A stretch of 55,353 nt of DNA from Candidatus Doudnabacteria bacterium (GCA_016218585.1 JACRDK010000020.1:1-55353); one strand, 5' to 3'; shown: positions 24,524 to 33,067, numbered from the stretch's first letter. Notes: generated by a model from the sequence alone, not told the origin. Numbers and translations are program-made.

Positions 24524-24586
24524 ATGAAATCCTCGAAATTACAACAGTTTTACTGGATGATGATGCCTTTGTTAAGCAAGGGTTAA
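24524..24586 (+). CDS. putative 20-residue leader peptide
   Basis: Short ORF MKSSKLQQFYWMMMPLLSKG. It has three consecutive aromatic codons (Phe-Tyr-Trp) followed by three Met codons. Its last codons (24575-24583) form segment A of the attenuator that follows. This size and placement are typical of leader peptides. Translation is not proven; no SD is seen. Confidence 0.45.
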   Translation: MKSSKLQQFYWMMMPLLSKG

Positions 24587-24633
24587 TTTGCGCTGCAAAT
24601 TTTCGCACCCTTGCTATGGAGCAAGGGTTTTTT
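24575..24633 (+). promoter_or_regulatory. attenuator with mutually exclusive hairpins
   Basis: Segment A AGCAAGGGT (24575-24583), segment B ACCCTTGCT (24607-24615), segment C AGCAAGGGT (24620-24628). B-C with the following T6 is an intrinsic terminator; A-B would be an antiterminator and encloses a further AATTTGC/GCAAATT stem (24585-24601). A ribosome stalled on the leader ORF could decide between them. The regulated gene would be the 124-residue protein at 24729. Confidence 0.6.
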
Positions 24634-24728
24634 GTTTGAAAATGGTTTGCTAGAACATGAAATTAATTTCGTGTTTAAGAATGCCCTTTTCAAGGGAACA
24701 GGGTAATATTTAGAAAGAGGGTATTATT

Positions 24729-25103
24729 ATGATGGACAGACAGGCGCAAAGTATCGCATTTGCCATCAAAGGCGCTCCAAGCTTTGCCGCGCAAATCAGT
24801 GAAATGCAAGACTCTCCCGAATTTCTTCTGTCTACCGGCGGGGTTTATCTGTTCTATGCCGGTTTCAGATGTGATGTTATGTTCAACGGGTCTGTTGCGA
24901 CCGTGCTCGCTCTGAGCAAGGAGGAAATAATTGAAGAAGGGCCGCACAAGACTCCCAAGCTCGATAGCCGGTCGTTTTACAAAATACTGTATAACGCGGA
25001 CTATGTTGTCCTTGTCGAAGATGGGGTTTTTATTCCACTAAAACTGCTTACCACCCAGGACGGGGTATTCCTGCTCGACTACGCATTGCCATCTTTTGAT
25101 TAG
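24729..25103 (+). CDS. orphan protein behind an attenuator
   Basis: 124 residues (MMDRQAQSIAFAIKG...). No membrane segment; a mix of short beta strands (GGVYLFYAGFRCDVMFNG, NADYVVLVEDGVFIPLKLL). AAAGAGG SD lies 8 bases before the ATG at 24729; a second ATG is at 24732. GC-rich codon use compared with neighbours. No convincing promoter lies between it and the attenuator, so it is likely read from the leader promoter. A GC-rich terminator follows. No family recognised. Confidence 0.75.
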   Translation: MMDRQAQSIAFAIKGAPSFAAQISEMQDSPEFLLSTGGVYLFYAGFRCDVMFNGSVATVLALSKEEIIEEGPHKTPKLDSRSFYKILYNADYVVLVEDGVFIPLKLLTTQDGVFLLDYALPSFD

Positions 25104-25125
25104 ACTGCTGTCCGCACGAACTTGT

Positions 25126-25161
25126 GCCGGGGAGAGATTGCAAATCTCCCCGGCATTTTGC
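25126..25161 (+). terminator. intrinsic terminator
   Basis: Stem GCCGGGGAG / CTCCCCGGC around AGATTGCAAAT, with T-rich tail (ATTTTGCTTTTTT). Confidence 0.85.
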
Positions 25162-25264
25162 TTTTTTATGTTAAAATAACAATATGCCCGGCAGAGCTGC
25201 TTTACAAGCGCCAGAAAAAACGGGTTTGTAATTTAAAAATAATTTTAAAACGATTCTACCGGAT

Positions 25265-25813
25265 ATGCCAAAAATTTGGAAAAAGCTATCATCAAAAGTA
25301 ATACATAAGGATCCTTGGTCCACGATTCATTTGGACACTGTAATTAAACCAGATGGCAAGCCAGGTAATTATGCTTGGTTGCAGGTTCCCAGCCAAGGAG
25401 TTATGGTGCTGGCTATAACGGAGAAACAGGAAATCTATTTAGTAAAACTATTTAGATACCCCACCAAAATGTATTTTTGGGAATTGCCTGGCGGGGGATC
25501 GGGCAATCAAAACAGTTTAAAGGCGGCAAAAAGAGAATTATGGGAAGAGACTGGCCTTGTAGCAAAAACATGGAAGAAATTGGGAGAGAGTCAAAATTTC
25601 AATTCTTTTTCCGATGCTAAAACGGATATTTATATTGCTACCAATTTAACTCAAACAGGTTTGGATAAAAAACATGAAGATGGAATTGTGGAAGTTAAAA
25701 AAATCCCATTAAAAAAAGTTTTGCAGATGGTTGAGTCAAAAAAAATAACTGAGGTAAAGGTTATAGCGGCTTTGACTTTATATTTTTTAAAAAACAAAAA
25801 AATTAAAATTTAA
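25265..25813 (+). CDS. NUDIX hydrolase, ADP-ribose pyrophosphatase-like
   Basis: 182 residues. Nudix box around residues 77-99 with REL-WEETGL; the usual first Glu of Gx5Ex7REUxEExGU is Gln here (SGNQNSLKAAKREL), while the catalytic REUxEE core is intact. The upstream part (VYLVKLFRYP-like: EIYLVKLFRYPTKMYFWELPGG) is typical of ADP-ribose pyrophosphatases. Hydrolyses nucleoside diphosphate derivatives. Two bases before the next gene. Confidence 0.88.
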   Translation: MPKIWKKLSSKVIHKDPWSTIHLDTVIKPDGKPGNYAWLQVPSQGVMVLAITEKQEIYLVKLFRYPTKMYFWELPGGGSGNQNSLKAAKRELWEETGLVAKTWKKLGESQNFNSFSDAKTDIYIATNLTQTGLDKKHEDGIVEVKKIPLKKVLQMVESKKITEVKVIAALTLYFLKNKKIKI

Positions 25814-25815
25814 AT

Positions 25816-26355
25816 ATGAACCCGCATCCAATATTAGTGCATTTTCCTATTGCTCTTTTAACGGTTTATTCCTTAATGGAGTTGGTGAGGATTAAAAAAG
25901 TATCTCAACAAGCATATTGGTTTTATGCTAAAGCCTTATTTGTAATGATTGGCGGACTTGGAGCGCTAGCCGCTCTTTATACCGGAGACTTTGCCGTAGC
26001 GGCAGCCAGAAGCGGGGAAGTGTCTTTGGCAATAACCAATTTCCGTGAAGTTGTTTCTATGCATGAAAATTTTGCGGACGCATCTGTAGCTATTTACGGA
26101 ATTATTGCCGCCGGGTATTTGGTTTTATGGTTTAATCGCGAACGCTTTGGCGAGTGGCTAAAGCCCGAAGTTTTAAAGAAAATATGGGTAATTTTAGTAA
26201 AAGTCTTTGGGTTTGTTATTGAAACCCGTTTTGTTGTATTATTAGCTTTGGCAGGGTTGGTGGCCGTAACTATTACCGGAGCCTTAGGGGGAGCTATGGT
26301 TTATGGGCCAAACGTCGACCCTGTAGTTCGGCTAATATATAGTATGTTTTTTTAG
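25816..26355 (+). CDS. DUF2231-like membrane protein
   Basis: 179 residues with four hydrophobic segments (about 8-22, 38-58, 94-112, 139-163). It begins MNPHPILVHFPIALL, the hallmark of DUF2231, whose conserved histidines suggest heme or metal binding in the membrane. Cotranscribed with the preceding NUDIX gene by spacing. Confidence 0.8.
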   Translation: MNPHPILVHFPIALLTVYSLMELVRIKKVSQQAYWFYAKALFVMIGGLGALAALYTGDFAVAAARSGEVSLAITNFREVVSMHENFADASVAIYGIIAAGYLVLWFNRERFGEWLKPEVLKKIWVILVKVFGFVIETRFVVLLALAGLVAVTITGALGGAMVYGPNVDPVVRLIYSMFF

Positions 26356-26383
26356 TTTAATTTTTTAATATCAATTATTTTGT

Positions 26384-26457
26384 GCGGGATTAGTACAATG
26401 GTAGTATGAGACCTTCCCAAGGTTTAGACACGGGTCCGATTCCCGTATCCCGCTCCA
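26384..26457 (+). tRNA. tRNA-Gly (anticodon CCC), CCA encoded
   Basis: Acceptor GCGGGAT/ATCCCGC, D-loop ACAATGGTAGTA, anticodon loop TTCCCAA (CCC) on stem AGACC/GGTTT, T-arm CGGGT-CCGATTC-CCG-type, discriminator T, encoded CCA. Confidence 0.93.
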
Positions 26458-26503
26458 GCGAGTCAAACTCGCTTTGACGAGCGCAGGCCAGTCAGACTGG
26501 CCC
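26458..26503 (+). terminator. two hairpins after tRNA-Gly
   Basis: GCGAG-TCAAA-CTCGC (26458-26472) and GGCCAGT-CAG-ACTGGCC (26487-26503). No T run; they may be processing signals or allow read-through into the NUDIX operon that starts 10 bases later. Confidence 0.45.
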
Positions 26504-26512
26504 AAGTGAAGT

Positions 26513-26956
26513 ATGATTATGGAAAAAATTAGGCCAAAAATTGGTATCGGCATGTATATAACAGATGGTAAGGGAAATCTGTTAATGATGTTGCGGAAAG
26601 GCCCTAATGAGGCTGGAACTTGGAGTCCACCTGGCGGGCATTTGGAAATGGGAGAAAGTTTTTTGGAATGTTGCAAAAAAGAAGTTAAGGAAGAGGTTGG
26701 TTTGGACTTAGAAGATATTGAAATGCTCGGAACCGTAAATAACATTTTCTCCGAGCAAAAGCATTATGTAAACGTTGATTTTCTTATAAAAGGGGTTTCG
26801 GGGAAGCCTATTATTGGCGAGTCGGATAAGTGTGCCGAGATTGGTTGGTATTCAATAGATAATCTTCCGCAACCACTTATGTTATCCTCTGTCAATTTGT
26901 TCAAAGCCTACCCGGATGTTTTGGAAAAGTTAAAAAGTTTTAACAGCTTAGCATGA
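26513..26956 (+). CDS. NUDIX hydrolase, MutT-like
   Basis: 147 residues with a complete Nudix box GGHLEMGESFLECCKKEVKEEVGL-type (split: GGHLEMGESFLE then CCKKEVKEEVGL). An ATG six bases on (26519) is an alternative start. Likely removes non-canonical or surplus nucleoside triphosphates. First gene of a tight cluster; its last four bases overlap the HD gene (ATGA). Confidence 0.88.
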   Translation: MIMEKIRPKIGIGMYITDGKGNLLMMLRKGPNEAGTWSPPGGHLEMGESFLECCKKEVKEEVGLDLEDIEMLGTVNNIFSEQKHYVNVDFLIKGVSGKPIIGESDKCAEIGWYSIDNLPQPLMLSSVNLFKAYPDVLEKLKSFNSLA

Positions 26957-27543
26957 ATAAAAAAGACTTGGAATTTTTATATGAGATTGGCACGCTGAGC
27001 AATATGCAGCGCGGCTGGGGCCAACATATTAAACAAAAAGTGGCAAGCGTCTCCGAGCATATGTACCGCGTAATGTGGCTGGCTTTAATTATTTCCCGAA
27101 TGGAAAAAGCAGGGGATGAAAATAAAATTATAAAAATGGCCATGTCGCACGACTTGGCCGAAACACGGGTCTCGGATCTTAGTTATGTGCAAAAAGTTTA
27201 CGCTCATCCGGACGAAACCTCCGCGTTTAAAGATTTATTTAACGGAACAATTGTAGAAAATTTTTATGCCGATGTTGTTGAGGAATATGAAAAGCGTGAA
27301 AGCCTGGAGGCAAAAATAGTCAAAGATGCCGACAATTTGGACGTAGATTTGGAAATGCGGGAGATTCAGGCAAATGGTTTTATAATTCCAAAAGAATGGG
27401 ATGGTTTTAGAAGAGATTTACGCGACAAGAAACTTTATACCGAATCAGCCAAAAAAATCTGGGACGAAATTCAGAACTCAAATATAAACGATTGGCACGT
27501 AAAAGCTAATAAGTGGTTAAAAATCCCCGGAGCAGGAAGATAA
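26953..27543 (+). CDS. HD-domain phosphohydrolase, YfbR/5'-deoxynucleotidase-like
   Basis: 196 residues. HD metal ligands: SEHMYRV (His, about 36), MSHDLAET (HD, about 63-64), and KDADNLD (Asp, about 117). The layout matches the YfbR/HDDC2 group that dephosphorylates deoxynucleoside 5'-monophosphates. Overlaps the preceding NUDIX gene by four bases and precedes the next gene by three. Confidence 0.85.
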   Translation: MNKKDLEFLYEIGTLSNMQRGWGQHIKQKVASVSEHMYRVMWLALIISRMEKAGDENKIIKMAMSHDLAETRVSDLSYVQKVYAHPDETSAFKDLFNGTIVENFYADVVEEYEKRESLEAKIVKDADNLDVDLEMREIQANGFIIPKEWDGFRRDLRDKKLYTESAKKIWDEIQNSNINDWHVKANKWLKIPGAGR

Positions 27544-27546
27544 TTT

Positions 27547-27930
27547 ATGACAATTACGATTTGCGGCAGCATAAAATTTTATAATGATTTTTTAACTTTG
27601 GGGAAAGAGCTGGAACGCCAGGGGCATAAAATTTTACAACCACAGGAACCAATAATAAATTCCGAATCATCAGGTTTTTTAAAAGACGAAGGTATGGTTA
27701 GGCGGCATATGGACAAAATTGCTATTTCTGATGCCGTATTAATTGCCAATTATCCAAAGAACAACATAGAGGGATATATTGGGCCAAATACCCTAATGGA
27801 AATGGCTGTGGCCTTTCATTTAAAGAAAAAAATTTACTTATTGAATCCTGTGCCAGATCAGGCCTGGAAAGAAGAGGTGCTGTCGTTAAGTCCAATTATA
27901 TTAACTAATGACCTGGGTAAGATTAGGTAA
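27547..27930 (+). CDS. nucleoside 2-deoxyribosyltransferase-like protein
   Basis: 127 residues. MTITICGSIKFYNDF is the nucleotide-binding first strand and loop of the deoxyribosyltransferase/DNPH1 fold; DAVLIANYPKNNIEGYIGPNTLMEMAVAF carries the usual Asp and Glu of the active-site region (GxNTxxExG-like). Distinct paralog of the protein at 28711. Probably acts on (deoxy)nucleosides or nucleotides. Confidence 0.75.
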   Translation: MTITICGSIKFYNDFLTLGKELERQGHKILQPQEPIINSESSGFLKDEGMVRRHMDKIAISDAVLIANYPKNNIEGYIGPNTLMEMAVAFHLKKKIYLLNPVPDQAWKEEVLSLSPIILTNDLGKIR

Positions 27931-27934
27931 AATT

Positions 27935-28714
27935 ATGACTGAACAAATCGATATTGAAAAGATTATAGAGGCTGCAAAAGCCGGTGGGGAAGTTTTAAAA
28001 AAATATTTTGGCCAAACGCTGGAAGTGATTGCCAAAACCAAAGCGGCAGATTTTAAAACAAAGGCTGATATTGAATCGGAAGCCGCTATTTTGGCGGTGC
28101 TAGACAAAAATTTCCCAACCTTCAATATTTATTCGGAAGAGGCCGGAGAAATTAAGAAAAATTCAGAATGCACCTTTTATATTGACCCCCTTGATGGAAC
28201 GAATAATTTTGTTTTAGGGATACCAAATTTTTCCGTTTCAATAGGTTTGGTAAAAAATAATGAAATTTTGGCAGGGGTAATTTATAGCCCTGTGGTTGAA
28301 AATTTGTGCCATGCGATAAAAGGCCAAGGCGCATTTTGTGGAGGCGAAAAACTTTTTGTGAGCAAAGAGACCAATATAGAAAATGCAACAGTGTGCCATA
28401 ATTGCGGATACGATGGTTATCACGAACACACCGTGAATGCTTTTGATAAATTATATTCCAAAAAAGCAAAGCGATTCATGAGTAATTGGTCGCCAACTTT
28501 TGATTTTTGCATGCTTGCGCTGGGAAGAGTCGAATCGATAATCAACAACAATTCAGAATTGTACGATTTTACCGCAGGTAAGTTAATTGCAAAAGAAGCC
28601 GGAGCAATGGTGACGGATTTTAATGGATTACCGGAATCTTCCGAGTTAAATAGGCAATTTGTAATTTCCTGCACAAATGAAATTAATAAGGAAGTTTTGG
28701 AGGCAATTAAATGA
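27935..28714 (+). CDS. inositol monophosphatase-family phosphatase
   Basis: 259 residues from the ATG at 27935; an in-frame ATG at 27908 is rejected because it overlaps the upstream gene. Motifs: EEAGE (first metal Glu, about 69-73), DPLDGTNNFVLGIPNFSVSIG (about 87-107, metal Asp residues), and YDFTAGKLIAKEAG near the C-terminus (usual WDxAAG, here YDFTAG). Family members hydrolyse inositol phosphate, 3'-phosphoadenosine phosphate or NADP phosphate; context favours a nucleotide substrate. Confidence 0.85.
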   Translation: MTEQIDIEKIIEAAKAGGEVLKKYFGQTLEVIAKTKAADFKTKADIESEAAILAVLDKNFPTFNIYSEEAGEIKKNSECTFYIDPLDGTNNFVLGIPNFSVSIGLVKNNEILAGVIYSPVVENLCHAIKGQGAFCGGEKLFVSKETNIENATVCHNCGYDGYHEHTVNAFDKLYSKKAKRFMSNWSPTFDFCMLALGRVESIINNNSELYDFTAGKLIAKEAGAMVTDFNGLPESSELNRQFVISCTNEINKEVLEAIK

Positions 28715-29130
28715 AAATATATTTTTGCGGGTCAATAACCGGAGGCAGGCAGGATGCTGAAGTTTATTCTGAACTAATAAAACATTTGCAAAAGCATGGC
28801 TCGGTGCTTACCGAGCATGTTGGCCAAAAAGGTTTAACTATGACAGGACAGGTTGGTATAAATGGTATTACAGCTGAAGATGTTTACGAAAAAGACGTTA
28901 ATCTGCTTAAAGAGTCTGACTTGGTAGTTGCCGAAGTAACCACTCCGTCTCTTGGTGTGGGCTATGAACTTGGCTTGGCAGAATCCTTAGGCAAAAAAGT
29001 TTTGTGTTTATATCGAGTCAAAGAAGGCAAAAAAGCATCGGCAATGATTTTAGGGAATAAAAACTTTGTTTGTAAAGAATATGCCGGACTGGCTGAGGCG
29101 TATAAATTAATGGACAGTTTTTTGTCATAA
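28711..29130 (+). CDS. DNPH1/Rcl-like 2'-deoxynucleoside 5'-monophosphate N-glycosidase
   Basis: 139 residues. MKIYFCGSITGGRQD is the hallmark first strand and loop of DNPH1 (Rcl), with SDLVVAEVTTPSLGVGYELG carrying the catalytic Glu context (GVGYELG). The family hydrolyses the glycosidic bond of deoxynucleoside monophosphates, in human cells sanitising modified dNMPs. Overlaps the preceding gene by four bases, last gene of the nucleotide-cleaning operon. Confidence 0.85.
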   Translation: MKIYFCGSITGGRQDAEVYSELIKHLQKHGSVLTEHVGQKGLTMTGQVGINGITAEDVYEKDVNLLKESDLVVAEVTTPSLGVGYELGLAESLGKKVLCLYRVKEGKKASAMILGNKNFVCKEYAGLAEAYKLMDSFLS

Positions 29131-29188
29131 ATTTGTAAAATCAGCTAGTTTTTAGTATAATTAAGGCTACTAATGCCTTAATTTTTTT

Positions 29189-30481
29189 ATGTCTGAAATA
29201 AAAAAACTTTCAACAGAAGCATACAAAGGGACGAGAGATTTTTACCCAAGGGATCAATTTATTCAAAATCATATTTTTAACATTTGGCGAAAGACGGCCG
29301 AAAGTTTTGGATATTTGGAATATAACGCATCCATTTTAGAAGAAACCGAACTTTACCGCGCCAAAAGCGGCGAAGAAATTGTAAATGAACAAACTTATTC
29401 TTTTACCGACCGCGGCGGGCGCGACGTAACCATCCGTCCGGAAATGACCCCCACGGTAGCCCGCATGGTTGCCCAAAAACGCAAAGAACTTACTTTTCCG
29501 CTTCGCTGGTATTCTGTTCCCAACCTTTTCCGCTACGAACGCCCGCAGCGCGGCCGCTTGCGCGAACACTGGCAGCTGAACGTGGATTTATTTGGCGTGG
29601 ACGGCGTGGAAGCAGACGTGGAAATCATTTCCGTGGCCTCGGCTATTATGAAGTCTTTTGGCGCCAGTACGGAAGATTTTGAAATTCGGATTAATGACCG
29701 CCGGTTGTTAAATTATTTATTGCGCCAGCACTTAGAGCTAAATGAAGAGCAGGTGCATAAAATTTCCAAACTAATAGACAAAATGAAAAAAATGAAGGCG
29801 GAAGAATTCTTAAAGGAAGCCGCTGAAGTAATTGGCGAAAAGGCTGTTAAGCTGGAAGAAGTTTTGTTTGTAAAGAGCTTGGACGAGCTTGGAGAAAAAG
29901 CCCCTAAGAGCCAGGGCGCGCACGAATTGCAAACGGTTTTTAAAAATTTGGAAGGTTTGGGAATTAAAAATTTTGTTTATGACCCAAGCATTGTCCGCGG
30001 GTTTGATTATTACACCGGCGTAGTTTTTGAAGTTTATGACACCAGTCCGGTAAATAACCGTTCAGTATTCGGCGGCGGGCGCTATGACGACTTGGTAGGC
30101 CTGTTTGAGGTGGAAAAAGTCTCGGGCGTGGGTTTTGGCGCCGGCGATGTAACCATTCGCGATTTCTTGGAAACTCATGGGCTTTTGCCGGAATATCAGC
30201 CGCCGGTAAAATTATATATTTGCCATTTGGAAAATTATCTTAACTCCGCCAATGAACTGGGAGCGCAACTGCGCGCTGCCGGTTTAAATGTGGCCGTAGA
30301 TTTAACCGGCCGCAAAGTTTCCCAGCAAGTAAAGACCGCTGACCGCGAAAGCATCCCATATGTTTTAGTGGTAGGGGAAGAAGAAGTAAAAACCGGAAAA
30401 TATAAAGTGAAAAATTTGAAAGACGGAAATGAAATGCTAGTCGCTGAAGGCGATATTTATAATTTAATTTTGCCAAGGTAA
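29189..30481 (+). CDS. hisS: histidyl-tRNA synthetase
   Basis: 430 residues. Class II motifs: motif 2 FRYERPQRGRLREHWQLNVD (about 110-129), histidine-specific GFDYYTGVVFEVYD (about 271-284) and motif 3 GGGRYDDLVGLF. C-terminal anticodon-binding domain (about 335-430). Charges tRNA-His. A TATAAT-like promoter (TAGTATAATTAAGG, about 29154-29167) precedes it. Its stop overlaps the next start (TAATG). Confidence 0.96.
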   Translation: MSEIKKLSTEAYKGTRDFYPRDQFIQNHIFNIWRKTAESFGYLEYNASILEETELYRAKSGEEIVNEQTYSFTDRGGRDVTIRPEMTPTVARMVAQKRKELTFPLRWYSVPNLFRYERPQRGRLREHWQLNVDLFGVDGVEADVEIISVASAIMKSFGASTEDFEIRINDRRLLNYLLRQHLELNEEQVHKISKLIDKMKKMKAEEFLKEAAEVIGEKAVKLEEVLFVKSLDELGEKAPKSQGAHELQTVFKNLEGLGIKNFVYDPSIVRGFDYYTGVVFEVYDTSPVNNRSVFGGGRYDDLVGLFEVEKVSGVGFGAGDVTIRDFLETHGLLPEYQPPVKLYICHLENYLNSANELGAQLRAAGLNVAVDLTGRKVSQQVKTADRESIPYVLVVGEEEVKTGKYKVKNLKDGNEMLVAEGDIYNLILPR

Positions 30482-31617
30482 TGAAATCAAAGCCCCCGGT
30501 TAATAATCAAACATCAGGAAACTTGGTTAGTTACGAAGCCGGTCCGGAATCGTACCAAATTAGAAATGACGTAATTCCAAGTCCGGAGAAAATGCGGCAG
30601 GAGCTCCTGGGCGTGTTAGGGTATTATAATGAGAGCTCTGACGTTGATAAATCCGGTTTGGAAATTGGCCAAACAAACAGCCAAAAAGATGTTGTGAATA
30701 AAGTAGCCGAATCTGTTTTACAAGGTGATTATGCTACGGCTCAGGCCATACTTTTTCGTGAAGATATAAAAATCACTCCCCAGATGGAAGAAATTGCTTT
30801 GCGTTTAAATCGCTTGGTTCAGGTGGATGTAAGACAAGGGACTACGGACACTCCGGAATTTGCCGATGCAAAAGAAATTATTAAAACTCACGAAGACGAA
30901 TTGGTAAAATTCAGTAGCCGGGAAAATAAACAGGAAGCGCGTTTAATTTTGGAAAACGTCATTGAGTCCGTTGCCGGAACGAGGGAGATGGGGGAAACTG
31001 AGTTGTCTGAAGCTAGAGAAATGCTGCAGCGAGCTTTAAAAAATGAAATAAAAAGCAATTATGAACAGCCTTTGCCTCCCCACCAGCTATCCGGGCAAAA
31101 AGAAGGCGCTCATTTTATTAACAGAGACGGGAATCCGAAGCTGACTGAATATTTCAGGTTGTTTGGCGCGTTGACTTTGGAAATGAGAAGACAGCGGAAG
31201 ATTGCTTCGGCTCAGGAGAAAGATATTACAGTAGATCGCAATTTAGTAGCAACCTTGCTGGATAATTTGTCTAAAACCCCGGGAATAGAGTTTGATGAGA
31301 ATTTAAAAAATAAATTTGTCCAGAAGATCGCGGTAATGGATTTAAATCAACTTGCATATTTTGAGCAAAAAATTAGAGAATTGAAAAGAAATTTGGAAAA
31401 TACTAATATAAGCCCCGAGTCGGCAGGCGCAGAAATTCGCGGCTGGATGGCAAAAGATTTTACCCCGCAGGAGCTTAGCGCAGATTTGCAAAAAGTTAAA
31501 GAAGAGAACGATAAGTTAAGAAACGAGCAGCTGGAGGTATTGAGGGGGAGCTTAAATAAACCAATATTACACCCAATTGATAAGCCGGTGGCCCCAGAGG
31601 AATATTTTAAAAAATAA
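30481..31617 (+). CDS. hypothetical helical protein
   Basis: 378 residues, soluble, rich in Glu, Lys and Leu. No signal peptide or membrane segment. Predicted mostly helical, with a coiled coil near the C-terminus (about 340-360, LQKVKEENDKLRNEQLEVL). Coupled to hisS by a one-base overlap of stop and start, so coexpressed with it. No family recognised. Confidence 0.75.
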   Translation: MKSKPPVNNQTSGNLVSYEAGPESYQIRNDVIPSPEKMRQELLGVLGYYNESSDVDKSGLEIGQTNSQKDVVNKVAESVLQGDYATAQAILFREDIKITPQMEEIALRLNRLVQVDVRQGTTDTPEFADAKEIIKTHEDELVKFSSRENKQEARLILENVIESVAGTREMGETELSEAREMLQRALKNEIKSNYEQPLPPHQLSGQKEGAHFINRDGNPKLTEYFRLFGALTLEMRRQRKIASAQEKDITVDRNLVATLLDNLSKTPGIEFDENLKNKFVQKIAVMDLNQLAYFEQKIRELKRNLENTNISPESAGAEIRGWMAKDFTPQELSADLQKVKEENDKLRNEQLEVLRGSLNKPILHPIDKPVAPEEYFKK

Positions 31618-31635
31618 CAGTAGTTTGCCAAATTT

Positions 31636-32094
31636 ATGGAACTCCAGGTTGGCGTAAAAATTTTATTAAAAAACAGCGACGGCAAATATTTGCTGGTGCG
31701 CCGCAACCCAAAAAAATATCCGGAAGTGGGGCCAAAATGGGACATTGTAGGCGGGCGCATAAACCCGGGCACGCCCTTGCTGGAAAATTTGCAGCGGGAA
31801 ATTAAAGAAGAAGTGGGTTTGGATTATAACGGAAAACCCGAGCTGGTTGCCGCACAGGACATATTTGTTCGCAGACAAGCGGATTCCGCAAATAACGCGG
31901 ATAAGGCACCGGAGGAAATTTTTAGGCACGTGGTGCGTTTAACTTTTTTAGGAGAGCTTAACGGCGAGCCAACAATAGACGAAGAGCATTTGGAAGCAGG
32001 CTGGTTTAGCGCGGAAGAAATAAGCCACATAGACCCGAATCTTTTAGACGGATTTTTTAACTCTTTGCTTGCGGAAAAAGTCATAACTTTATAA
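31636..32094 (+). CDS. NUDIX hydrolase
   Basis: 152 residues. Nudix box GGRINPGTPLLENLQ-REIKEEVGLDY near 36-61; the first conserved Glu is replaced by Thr, the REUxEE core is intact. N-terminus MELQVGVKILLKNSDGKYLLVRR is typical of MutT-like strands. It abuts the next gene without spacing (stop then ATG). Confidence 0.87.
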   Translation: MELQVGVKILLKNSDGKYLLVRRNPKKYPEVGPKWDIVGGRINPGTPLLENLQREIKEEVGLDYNGKPELVAAQDIFVRRQADSANNADKAPEEIFRHVVRLTFLGELNGEPTIDEEHLEAGWFSAEEISHIDPNLLDGFFNSLLAEKVITL

Positions 32095-32775
32095 ATGAAG
32101 GAAAAGTTAATCGCCGCCCATCGCGGTTTCCACAAAAATTTTCCCGAAAACTCCATAGCCGCCTTTAACGCGGCTATTTCCGCAAAAGCCGATATTATTG
32201 AGCTGGATGTGAGGAAAACAAAAGACAACATGCTGGTGGTAAGCCATAATCCGGATTTTAACGGAAAAATTATTAGCCGGACTAATTCTGTAGATTTGCC
32301 GGAACTGGCCCGTTTGGAAAGCGTGCTGGATTTGGCCAAGGGAAAAGTTGTGCTGGACATTGAATTAAAAGAGTCCGGTTACGAGGAAAAGGCGGTAAGT
32401 TTGGCTTTAAAGCACTTGCAGCCAAAAGATTTTGTTTTTACCTCATTTAAAAAATTGTCCATGGTGAAAATAAAAAGACATTTTCCGGAAATTAAAGTTG
32501 GCTGGCTATTTTCCCCAAATTTCTTGGCGCGGATAATTGACTGGTTCTGGCTCCATAGCCCTTATTTAAAATACACCGACTTTCTGGCTCCTCACTATTC
32601 TTTGGAAAAAAACTTTAGCGGAAAAAATAATCTTTGGTTTTGGACAATAGATGGAGAAGAAAATCTTATAAAATTTATAGCGCATTCAGGAGCCGAGGTA
32701 ATTATTACCAATGAGCCTGATGTTGCCTTACAATTAAAAATTGAAAACTATGATACCGGGCATGAACAAAAGTAG
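32095..32775 (+). CDS. glycerophosphodiester phosphodiesterase
   Basis: 226 residues, TIM-barrel GDPD. Motifs: AHRGFHKNFPENSIAAF (HR and E/N, about 8-24), ADIIELDVRKTKDNMLVVSHNP (metal E and D, then catalytic His, about 32-53), DIELKE, and the C-terminal LWFWTIDGEENL...VIITNEPD. Hydrolyses glycerophosphodiesters to glycerol-3-phosphate; short but complete. Confidence 0.92.
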   Translation: MKEKLIAAHRGFHKNFPENSIAAFNAAISAKADIIELDVRKTKDNMLVVSHNPDFNGKIISRTNSVDLPELARLESVLDLAKGKVVLDIELKESGYEEKAVSLALKHLQPKDFVFTSFKKLSMVKIKRHFPEIKVGWLFSPNFLARIIDWFWLHSPYLKYTDFLAPHYSLEKNFSGKNNLWFWTIDGEENLIKFIAHSGAEVIITNEPDVALQLKIENYDTGHEQK

Positions 32776-33067
32776 GGTTTATTTTGGGTTTTTTCTGGTA
32801 GTGTTTGTTGCTATAATTGTGGCTATAGTTTTGCAAAAAATACAGCCGGCGCCTGCGGAAAATAAAGTAGAAATTCAAACCTTTGAACAGTGCGTTAGGG
32901 CCGGAAATCCGGTTATGGAAAGCTATCCCAGACAGTGCAGCCTGCCAAGCGGAAAATTTTTTGTAGAAAAAATAGAAGACAAACAATGCACATCTAATAA
33001 AGACTGTTCTTCCGGGCTCGCTTGCCTGGACGGCCAGTGTAGACAATTAAAAGTTAAAGGAAACTAA
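32762..33067 (+). CDS. small membrane-anchored Cys-rich protein
   Basis: 101 residues from the ATG at 32762 (a start farther upstream would overlap GDPD more). N-terminal transmembrane segment near 6-26. FEQCVRAGNPVMESYPRQC is a motif seen in many Patescibacterial small secreted proteins. The C-terminal QCTSNKDCSSGLACLDGQCR has four closely spaced Cys, a likely disulfide knot. Overlaps GDPD by 14 bases. Function unknown. Confidence 0.7.
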   Translation: MNKSRVYFGFFLVVFVAIIVAIVLQKIQPAPAENKVEIQTFEQCVRAGNPVMESYPRQCSLPSGKFFVEKIEDKQCTSNKDCSSGLACLDGQCRQLKVKGN

